Source: Ampullaceana balthica
Lineage: Eukaryota > Mollusca > Gastropoda > Lymnaeidae
Length of the DNA: 64,000 nucleotides
Direction of reading: 5' to 3'
NCBI GenBank assembly: GCA_944989445.1
Contig: CALYLW010000331.1
Location: 574,379 to 638,378, forward strand
Shown here piece after piece: positions 47,340 through 57,596 of the stretch (position 1 is the first letter of the stretch; each line of letters begins with the position of its first letter). Below the pieces are notes generated by a model. The model was not told where the DNA came from, ran no database searches, and saw only the letters and a program-made list of their open reading frames with translations. The position numbers and the translations under genes were made by a program.

Positions 47340-49080
47340 CAGGGCAGGTCCTAGATTATGCGGGGCCCAAGGCAGCAAACGATGAGCGGTGCCCCGGGGC
47401 CCAAGGAAGCAGACGAGGAGCGAGACTCATGCACAAATTTGCATTTCTACAAATATTACAATAATGGGAAATAAAAAAAATTAAATTACTTAAATTTTCA
47501 CTCTAATACAACATTGACACATCAATAATTACAGGTTTTTTCCCATGTAATTGAATATCCTAAAAATAAAAAAAGAGGTTAATAATTAAAATGTTTTGCT
47601 TTGGCAAGCTAATTGACTTAGCATTATAAACTATATATACAAGCGTTGGTTTGGTTGTATCTTCTACTTCCACTTTGTAAAATCTGAAATAAGTTCATTA
47701 TTGTCAAGATCCTTAGCAACATCATTCTCTATTGACTAAATAGCCAGGTTACAGAGCCGATCTTGAATCATTGTTGAAGGCATACAGGTTTTAATTTTTG
47801 GTTTCGAAAAGCTTTTTTTTTGGGGGGGGGGAGCCACAGTGACAAGAATAGTTAGAAGTATTCGAAGTGCAATGTGTGTGTTAGAAAAGTCACTATAACG
47901 CATGTTCACTGAAAGAAACAGAGAAATCATAAGATGATCGTTATAGGTGATTGCATGAATTGTGGAACTCAATAATTGCAAATCTTCAGCAAGCATGAAA
48001 CCATTAAGATCCTTACTTCACAGGCTGTGAGCTTTTTCTCCAGATTCATAATGATAAAATTTATGAAGAAATGCAAACGAGTCATGATTGATGCCTTTGC
48101 AGTTGTTCAAGTTCAAAGTTACTGTCCATCGACATGATTGTCATTTCAACTATGTGGTTTCAAAAAATTGTGCAAAATTTTTCTTGTTACTATAAAAAAA
48201 CTTTCATCTTCTCCTTCATATTCAAAATTATTTTTTCGCACTCTGATCTCTTTGAAAATGGGTCCAACTTCTAAATCGGTGGAAATTTCTTTTGCAATTG
48301 CTATTGATATTTCAAAACTGCCATTTCAGTAAGATTTCAAACATTTGCAACTTGCAAGTATGTGCCATGCTGTCAACTCCAGTTGCTAGATCCACAGAAT
48401 TTCTAGGAATTGTAATTTTTTGCTGACGTAATTAAATTGGAACAATATGTCGCACCAAAAAGCAATTGAAACAATCAAATTGAAGTTCTTAAGTTGTTTG
48501 TACAATGACTCTGCTTCATTTCGAGCTTTTGAAACTCTACTTTGCTCTTCAACTTCAAACAGTGCATCCTAGACTACGCCTTCTTGATATCGCACTGCCT
48601 TTACAATTTACACACGGCTTTTTCCATCTTGTTCACAAAGATGTTTCGGTCAAATATTTCGAACATATTTGGAAAGGATCACCCATTGCTTTGTAAAATC
48701 AGAAACAGATTTGTTTAATTATACCCAAAAAACGTCATTGCATAAGGACACGTTATTGTTATATCATATAGCCGCAAGTTGTAACTTTAGCATGTACAAG
48801 GGGGGAAAATGCCTTGGATTTAATTGTAAAAGAAGGTGTTGTACTCCTGACTTTTGTTCCTTCGTGTTCGTCCCGTTGTTTTGTCATTGAACACGGATAT
48901 CAGCAACATCTAAGACTATGTTGTCAGTTCCAGTAGTAAGAATTCAAGCAGGGTTGTCTAGTACTCTCTTCATTTTTCTATTTAAAAAAAACGTATGAAG
49001 TGCTCATGAATTTCTTCAGAATATCCACCTTCTTGGCTTATATAGCGAATTTTCAGTGACATCTCTTCTTGTGCAAATTT
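47340..49080 (-). pseudogene. ZMYM1-like hAT remnant, minus strand
   Basis: GCAGGGCAGGTCCTAGATTA marks the transposon end at 47340. Minus-strand frames match the element at 22332-24923: 47996-47736 contains MLAEDLQLLSSTIHAITYND, and the block around 48640-49060 mirrors the transposase core, including the region before GGYSE. Plus-strand frames here are shadows. The right terminus was not found. Confidence 0.7.
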
Positions 49081-49259
49081 ATGTACAGTAACATTAAGAC
49101 TGTAAGTTATGTCATATATAAAATATACACCTTCCCGTTATCCTATCGAGCTGAAATTTTTCACATAGACTTGTGTCACCTAATAATACATTGTATCGAA
49201 ATTTCAGATCGATCGAATGTACCGTAATTAAATGAATAAATTTTTAGTTTATCTCTATG

Positions 49260-49480
49260 TAGCCAGCCGTCTGATATAGTTAATCTCCACGGGTTCACTC
49301 TAGCCCTCGATGTCACAGTGGTCAGGAGAGCGACTGGTCTGTGAGAGAGGGAGAGTGTAGAGGTAGCGTAGTGAGAGAGAGGTGAATTAACAACTGTGTA
49401 TTCTGTGTCTTGAGTTAATAAACCTGTTTGATATCCTTAGCAATTAGTAACATGGAATTTATTGTTTTATAACTTAGCCA
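49260..49480 (+). repeat. LTR-like fragment
   Basis: AGTTAATAAACCTGTTTGAT resembles a polyadenylation region, and GTTTTATAACTTAGCCACCA an LTR end plus primer site. The same arrangement occurs near 22240-22305. No partner LTR or pol frame was found. Confidence 0.35.
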
Positions 49481-49699
49481 CCAATCATCTGCTCATGTAA
49501 ATGTTTATGCTAGTCTGTCGCGCGGTGTATATTATAATGAACATACTTTTATAATATTTTCCAGATCTGTAAATGTTTATGCTAGTCCGTTGCGTATTTA
49601 ATTGAACATAATCAATACTTTTAGTTATGGCTAAGAACTATAAGACTCAGCCCCCATAACCAAAGAACAGGGAACGAATGCAACTGGTCCCTGCTCGAG

Positions 49700-50720
49700 G
49701 ACCACATGAAAGCTTTGACTTGCCTGAACTACGTTTGACACTGGCAAATACAGCGGTGACGAAAGCCTGTCCCGTCGAGTCCAGCGAGACGAGACTCTGA
49801 AGACAATCGAAGCTTATGGCGACAGCGTGGTAAAAGTCTTCACGGACGGTTCACATTTCAAGGATGACAGAAGTGGATACGGAGTATTAATTCAATACCC
49901 CCAACCTGGACCTCACAGTATTGAACTGTCAGGGCCGTGCGGATCTGCATACAGTTGTCACGACGCCGAACTGGAAGCAATCTGCAGGGGTTTGAAGGAA
50001 GTGCGCCGACGTCTAGCAAGAAGAAAGGTTTTCGGGACCGTCGTATCTAGTCTTCACCGACTCATGGTTCTCGCTCGAGACTGTGGGTCGATCCTCTCTG
50101 GAGACGAAAACGGTCAGTGTCATTTTGGAAACAGTAGGTGAAATCCTAGCACGAGGAGGAAAAGTAGTCCTTCAGTATATCACTGGGCACAGTGGCGAGC
50201 CTCATTCAGACAGGGTCGATAAGCTAGCGAGAGATGGGTCAGCTCAGCCCCAACCCAACCGCCCGATGACCCAGCTGGGGGTCAGATCGTGGCTTAAAGA
50301 CCATTTCCGAGAAAAATGGCTTCAGGGCTGGGCATCTGGAAGCACGGCCAGAAAAGTATTCCAGCACATGCCGCGACCGAGCAAAAGCGACTTCTGGTGG
50401 GAAATTGGACGTAGCAATCAGACGCTCACAACTAGAATGAGAACTGAACATTGTCCCATACGAAGCTACCTGTACAAGTTCAACACTAGAAGGGAACTGG
50501 CTTGTCGGCTGTGTGGCCACCCGGAGGAGACGGTGGCCCACGTACTCAAAGAGTGCCCCACGTACTCAAAGAGTGCCCCGAGCTGTGCGGGGATTTGGAG
50601 GGAGAAGTCACGGTACCCTCAGAGGAGTACCTCTATGGCGATGCCCGCTTAATGAGGTTCGCATGCGATAAAATGAACCGGGTCCTGAGAGCCTAACGAC
50701 TCGACCCAAAAGAGAATGAA
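49700..50720 (+). pseudogene. I-clade (Nimbus-like) LINE: RNase H and C-terminal zinc knuckle
   Basis: The frame 49827-50141 opens the RNase H domain (VKVFTDGSHFKDDRSGYGVL, CHDAELEAICRGLK). After a frameshift near 50045-50085 it continues in 50083-50652 (VLQYITGHSGEPHSDRVDKL, then CRLCGHPEETVAHVLKECP). D, E and the later D of RNase H are visible. A 20-bp tandem duplication near 50538-50577 shifts the frame again, and the natural end (PEELCGDLEGEV-like, to MNRVLRA) is in the third frame to about 50695. The GC content is higher than the surroundings. RNase H after RT is typical of I/Nimbus LINEs. Confidence 0.82.
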
Positions 50721-50769
50721 CATTCACGAGTTATGGCTCATATATAAGGGATTTAAAGTTTAAAAAACA

Positions 50770-53171
50770 TTGCTTTTACTGGTTGTTGTTTTATTTGTCA
50801 AAATTGACCAATATTCGTAACAGCGTTAACTGGTACTTATTTGAGCAATGTACTTTACAAATAGAGAGAAAAAAAACAACAGTTTGCACATTTCTAGATA
50901 TTTTCTAAATAATTTGTTAAATCTCATTCCATGAACTTTGAGAAAACTTGATAACGAATAAAGATAAAGAAACATAAAAGAATAAAATGTGACAAATTTC
51001 ATAATCTTTTAATGGTTCTAGACGAAAATTGAAAAGTCTAGATTAATATAGCAAGTAGTAATGTATTAGAAACCTCAATAAACTTAACGGACAGGGTATT
51101 CTCTGATATCATGACAATTTTAAGGCACAAAGATCTATGAAACTATACCAGCATATTGGAGGAGGAAAACTACGGCCGCTGGGAACAGCGTGGTCCCCCC
51201 CACACAGCCGTGGCATGTGAACGCATCGTCCCTTGCCAATGCCAATACGTTCTTACACACGTTCTTACAAGAACGTAGGACGCAATAATCTTCTGTATAG
51301 AAGGAGCGTCTGTATTAAACTGTATAGATAAGACAGATAAGAAAAGACATCTAAAAATATTAATTTTATTTTAAAATCTTAATATTAAAATGAAATCTTC
51401 TAGAGCAACCTAGAAACTTCAAGAAACTGAAAAATTATACTGACTTTGTGAAAACTCTCAAAACAGAAACTTATATAATTAATTAACATTTTTTAAATTT
51501 TACATCTCTGTATATGAACTTCAAAAATTAATATGATCTCTCTGCATAAATATTTTTCAAATACACAGGAATTTAATAAATAGATAATAAATAAAATTGC
51601 TATAACTATTATTTATTAAGTTTAATTGGGGTCTCTGATCGTGGTTCATCCTATCAAGTTATGTTTTATTTATCGCTTGAAGTCCCTTGAATTGTGGAAT
51701 AAAAGATTAAAAGTTGTCAGATTAAATTATTTTGAAAAATGACCGCAATTTAAAAATACATACATAATACACATTAATAAATTCGTTTTTAAAAAAAAAC
51801 TTATATAGCTATACATGTATAAATATAATTTTAAACATTGGCTACTGTATAGATGGTGAACCTAGAACTAGAACAAACTACAGTAAGTACACAAAAACTT
51901 GATACTTTACGGAATTGAAACCATTCACTCCCCATATCCATTTTCTTTCAATTTGTAGGTTTTTTTCTACATAAGATGTTACAAATTTCACCAATATTTC
52001 TTTCTGGATGGTGAGCTATATCAATATAATTTCAAACACAACTATTTTATGGGTGGATGAATCTACCAATCTTAATAATTATGAACAATAAAATATTTGG
52101 GACCAAGTCAATTTTTTCTTTAAAAAATATTATTTGTTTTACCAAATTACATTTAAAGGTACCTAATTCATTGGTGGCTGAATCTAGATTAATCTTAGTG
52201 AACATGTATAGGATTAAATTAAAAAATATTTTAATACTGAATGGAGCTGAACTCATAAAAATAATATTAAATACTTTAGAGCAGGGTAGGTGAAAGTTAT
52301 CCAACTGGGAACGACAACCACTTTGACCTAAATTAAATGGAGAAAACGAGAATGGGATCGTCAGGGAATTGGATTCCAGTAGGACATGAGACGTTCACTT
52401 GGATCATTATTAATGGTTTATAATTTATAGAGAAAATAAAAGCTAAATTTTGTTAATTAAGGGATGTATTTTGGTATGTTGTCCTAAATGTTTTATTTTA
52501 TCTAAATAGCTGAATATGTTTGTTTCCGAATCAATTAGGAAGATCCATGCTTCACACATGGTCATTTTAAAGTATGTGGTCTACTTTGGAAATCCCTATT
52601 ATCTATTAGTCTGAGCAGAAGACAAAAACAAAAAAATCTTGTAGTATTGCAACGCATATTAATGGGTAACAGTATATTATTTTATGCACCTAAATTGTTC
52701 TATAAAAATAACAATAACCATCCCGGTTTGTAAAATTTCCCATTAATTCTATTACATGTACTAAAAACATGAATTTAATTTATCAGCATTAGCATTGTAT
52801 CTATTCCAGTAACATACCTGAAAAAGGGGGAAGGGCAATTTTTTAATTTCACATACAAAAGGGGAATAAGTTGACTTCAAAAGAAATTTTAGTATTTTAT
52901 TCAAAATAACCACAATCAGTTACAAAAATTCATTGTATGCATAGCAAATTTAAATAACATAAAATTACTGTGTTAGAGACCCACCCACACAGTGATCAGT
53001 AACATTGTAAGTTAAATTTTAAACTAACTAACCAGATGTAAAATTAACCAGCCTATACAGCCAACAGAAATTTGAAACATCAACATTTAATGGTCAGTGG
53101 TTGAAACAGTTACATTCAGTTATAATTACCATTTAACATATATATCCAGATTGCTATTACCTGTAATGAAG
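50770..53171. other. Intergenic, no gene seen
   Basis: AT-rich. The only recognisable item is the SINE 3' part at 51170-51346. Open frames on both strands at 52047-52304 overlap each other and show no family. Confidence 0.45.
51170..51346 (+). repeat. SINE 3' part with the shared tail
   Basis: ACAGCCGTGGCATGTGAACG and ATCTTCTGTATAGAAGGAGC followed by GATAAGACAGATAAGA match the body and tail of the SINE at 37627-37917. The tRNA-like head is missing. Confidence 0.7.
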
Positions 53172-53173
53172 TA

Positions 53174-54501
53174 CAGTCGAACCCACTTATCTCGAGCTCG
53201 GTTATATCGACCACCCTATTATGTCGACGTTTTTTATTGGAACCGCCAAATTCTCTCTTTGTCTTAGCATTTTCTCATCGGTAATGTCGATTCTTTTATG
53301 TCGCCGAAACCTAGTATCTCGAGCACAAAAGAGGGCCAAATTTGCAACTTAACTCGATTTTCGTCGGTTGAAAATAAAGGTTTGTATCAAGAATCGACGG
53401 TTGTTTTTATATAATTAAATTAATAAATTAATATTCTTTTAAAAGTTTGTTGTTGTTGCTTTGTTACCAGTAAGATAAGTGACTGTGACACTAACACGCG
53501 CGTGACGATGAAACTGATTAACACAGTACTGTGTCAGTACACACAGCCCACAGTCACAGCGTGCTGTGATCAACGGTCAAGGCCACAATAGTTTTATTTA
53601 TATTACAAGTTTGATTGACTGAGGAAATTCGAGAACGTTCTGATAGTTAATTAACAGATATCCTGCACGTCAAAAGCATTAAACTTAAAATAACCATATT
53701 GATTTGTTTATTTGTATTTTAAATTCGCTGATACGATGGCAAACGCGACTGCGACACGGCGAAGCGTAAACTTTGACCTTTTAGCGCATGCGCAGACAAT
53801 TATAAACTGGTAACTTATTTTTCATTAAATAAATGGAATCGAAACATGACAGAGACGTAATCAAAGTCCTTTACTTCGGCATAAATATATATACATCAAA
53901 AGCATTAAACTTAAAATAACCATATTGATTTGTTTATTTGTATTTTAAATTCGCTGATGCGCCTGTGACACGGCGAAGCGTAAACTTTAACCTTTTAGCG
54001 CATGCGCAGACAATTATAAACTGGTAACTTATTTTTCATTAAATAAATGGAATCGAAACATGACAGAGACGTAATCAAAGTCCTTTACTTCGGCATAAAT
54101 ATATATACATGAGTGTATATATATATATATATAAATTCCCGATTAGTCATAACTTTTCCCGACTTTCAAGGCCGAGAATTTATTTTTAAGAATTCCCGAC
54201 TTTTTCCCGTTTTCCTGAGTGGGAACCATGGTTATATTTAAATTTTAAACGGTCCTTAAAAACGAACGGTCATTACAACCTTAGACTTACGCTTAGGAAA
54301 GAGTGAAGAAATATTAGGGTTCCGATACATCATCCCATCACTAATTAACGCTAACTAATTAATCATGTAGGCCTACATAAAGAAATTTCAAGCACATGTT
54401 AATATTTTGCCGCCATATTGGTTTTCGTTTTATCTCGATCATCGGTTATGTCGACGCCATTTTTCATACCCCAACGCCGTCGACATAAGCGGTTTCGACT
54501 G
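53174..54501. mobile_element. pogo/Tigger-like non-autonomous DNA transposon (copy 2)
   Basis: The left end is CAGTCGAACCCACTTATCTC and the right end ATAAGCGGTTTCGACTG, flanked by TA on both sides. It aligns with 991-2496 over nearly the whole length. It too has an internal tandem duplication (around 53749 and 53955), but with breakpoints different from copy 1. Confidence 0.82.
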
Positions 54502-56870
54502 TATAAACATTTTTACTTCTACCTGTATTTAAGTGTTGCTCTTTTAACAACCCAGTACTTTTCTCACTGCTTTATGTATTTTTTTTTACATACATTTAAT
54601 GATGTGACTGATCTATTAGGTTAATTTATGTCAGTATCATACATGTTACTTTAATCTGGATAATAAATAAGGCAATTAAATGGCTTAAACTCAGAATTAA
54701 TAAATATTGTTTATACTTCTGCTGTATAAAGTATAAATAACAGAATATTCAAACATCTTTTTAAAAATATTATTTGAATAAAATCATTATTTTAAAATTA
54801 CATTGCAAAAATTCTACAGAATTTGTTTTTTAAAAATTAATTTAAGTATGTATTACATTTTTTAAAAACAGATCTACTACATAATACAAAGAATATGAGT
54901 AGTTAATTTGATAATAAAATGTCAAAAATTAACTTTTTTACAATCATTATCTATAGTTACACACTTTTCAAAACTTTCTTGTCCGTGGATTCCCTGGTTA
55001 ATGAAAATTGTGCTTTCTGTTGAAACACCTTAAAACCAGGCCAATTTTTAAAATAAAGTTTTAAGTTAAAGTAGACTTGCATAAAGAAAGATTGAAATAG
55101 AGCTATGACATTTGTATAGGATAACAATTTCTGTAAAGATAATATTTACTTGAAATAAATTAGCAAAGCTGATTATCGAAGGGCAAACCCTTAGCACTTG
55201 AAGTAACTGCTACAATGATAATGATCCGAAATTAATTTAATAGTGGCATGATCACAGTTCAAAATGTACAGTGTAAAAGTGAATTCTATACAGGCACTAG
55301 ATGTTAGAGATTTGAACCTAAGCATGATGTCATAAATAAGAAACAAAGTTGTATATAAGTGTGTGAAAAAATTATTTAAAATCAAAATGGTCTTGTTAAC
55401 ATTCTTATTTTTTTGTTAAGTTTTTGGGAGAGTATAGGATTTTAACTTCAGGAGGTGAACAGTTATGTCATGAGTTTAAAACTATTTTAATTATCAGTAC
55501 ACTAAAATATTATAATGCTTATGAACTAAAAAATGATGTACCTACTTTATTTTACAGTACCCAGTAAAGAGATTATGCATGCAAAGCCCAAAGGGAAGCT
55601 AATTTAGTCACTCGTGTATTTTAATACAGGTATACACATAAAACATGAACAAAACCCAGTCCAAAAATAAATATATATTTTGAAGTTTTCTTTCATATAA
55701 AAAATTAATACCTTATGAATCGATTTGTCAGAGTAAGAAAAGTGGCAACATTTTTTTTTCCAATAATTTTATTAGGGTATACGTTGAAAATTGGATAAAA
55801 ATACTAAACATAAAATAAAAACAAGCTTAGAATTGAGGTAATAAAGAGTGAACTGTGCTCAGGTGGATGGATGCAGAGTGAAATATCACTGACAGACAGA
55901 GTAGGGTAGGGTAAATCTAAAGACATTGTGGTATCTCCTTGTGTCTTGAGATTAAACACTGCTCTCTGAATTTATTTCATTTTATAAATCTGGAAATGTT
56001 TAGAAATGAATAGATCCCCATTATTAATTAATGAAGTGATCATGTTTGGGGTGAATCAGATTATACGTTCCCAAATTAGTTATATAGCAATTAATTCTGC
56101 GTTCTCTTCCTTTGTTATTTAGGTTTAGTTTTAGAATTTTTATTTTTTAATTTAGGTTTGGGGTTAGGTTTAGTTATAACTGTGAATTTAGGGTTAGGGT
56201 TAGGTCTAGTTTTAGAATTTTAATAGTTGAATTTTCCAATTTTCGTGTCACGTTTGCATAGCAACAAAGATGGCGGCCGTATAACGTGGGAAAGTATACT
56301 TCGAATTTACCCATGTTTGTTACGAGTCATTTAAGCCAGTAACTAAAACAAAATTTGTAGAACCAGAATATGTTGCCTGCCTAGAGGGTTACCAAAAACC
56401 ATTCAGATAACCAATGATCGAGATAAAGGAAAACCAACATGGCACCAATATATTGACATGTGCTTGAAATTTCTTTATGTACATGATGCAGGCTAATAAA
56501 TGAGAATGTTTTTTTTTAAAAACCGAGGTTGAGATAACTGGGTCTAACCGTATAAAGAAATATGCTTCAATTTTGAGGATTGAGAATTATTTATTTTGGT
56601 CATTTGTAGAACAAATAAATGTTTAAGGTTTAAAACGATTGTCGCATAATGCTTTTTTACTACCAGTCAAAGTATATTCCCAACTTTATAAATCCAGCAA
56701 TGGAATCCTCTCTTTGCAAGTTTTCCAGATAAACCTATGTTGATTACTTTATCAAAATTTATTCTACCGCCATAGGCACTCCATTTTATTTAAAGAGATT
56801 ATAATTTTTTTTAGTTAAACTGCTTCCGTTTATTTGTTCTGATAACAAGTTTGGTATTTCACGCTACCAG
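54502..56870. other. Intergenic, no gene seen
   Basis: AT-rich. A few TTAGGG-like units occur at 56140-56205. Near 56400-56555 TGATCGAGATAAAG..AACATGGC and AACCGAGGTTGAGATAACTG look like a decayed pogo-type terminus. No coding structure. Confidence 0.4.
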
Positions 56871-57092
56871 CAATGTTCCCTCTAATGTTCATTGGTTCGT
56901 GAGCCAAATAAAAAAAAACTAGTGAGCAAAGTTGCATAACATCTATTTTTTGTGAACAATTGTACAGACCACAAACAGATATTATAATATCCTTATCAAA
57001 ATTCGCTGCGCTGTTATTCTAAACTGCTGTGCGGCGTTGGTCAGATATCTGCGCGTCTGCGCAGCCGGGCGCGCGCCTTAAAGTTTACATAG
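56871..57092. mobile_element. hAT-type MITE (copy 3)
   Basis: The left end is CAATGTTCCCTCTAATG and the right end CCTTAAAGTTTACATAG, with an imperfect target duplication GCTACCAG / GTTACCAC. It is the oldest-looking of the three family members and lies just downstream of gene C. Confidence 0.7.
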
Positions 57093-57414
57093 GTTACCAC
57101 TGGCATGTTTAAAAATACTTATTATTTAAAATATGTTTCACACATTTAACTAAGATAATGTATACTTATCACAAAAGAGGAAAATTTTAAGAATGAAAAT
57201 TTTACCTGGATAGTAAGTATTTTTAAAATATCTACACTTTACTGAGAAAGATTAATGAATTTCCAATTCATTTTAAATCTGAGGGACTATCGGGTTATAA
57301 ATAATTGTTATTCAATTTATCACACACAAAACAAAATATCTCAGAACCATTTTATAATATCTAGGTTAAAAAGATCATAAAAATACCTTCAATTTTAGTT
57401 TACTCAATATTATA

Positions 57415-57596
57415 TCACACATATTTTGCATATGTCTGATGCTGTTCAGCAATTAATAAGCTGTTATCAGCTTCATTATTTGAGGTCTCTATTGGTTCCC
57501 TTGTAACTGGTTCACAACATTCTGGAAATCCTACTGCTTGCTCAACTGGTTCTTTTTTTAATTCTTTCATTGATGTTTCTCCTCCTGATGCAGAAA
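57415..57596 (-). CDS. Gene C exon 5: terminal tail
   Basis: Acceptor TGACACATTTCAG/TTTCTG. It enters with two bases and runs ISASGGETSMKELKKEPVEQ to AEQHQTYAKYV and TGA. It occupies the place where A and B have the first NYN exon, with the same incoming phase, but shows no similarity to NYN. Confidence 0.72.

Noticed and set aside
48138..48890. Plus-strand open frames at 48.1-48.9 kb
   Set aside because: They are antisense shadows of a minus-strand hAT transposase remnant.
52047..52304. Overlapping frames on both strands
   Set aside because: Both are AT-driven, mirror each other and show no motif or splice context.
56140..56205. Interstitial telomere repeat
   Set aside because: Only a few imperfect TTAGGG units mixed with TTAGGTTTAG; too short and irregular.
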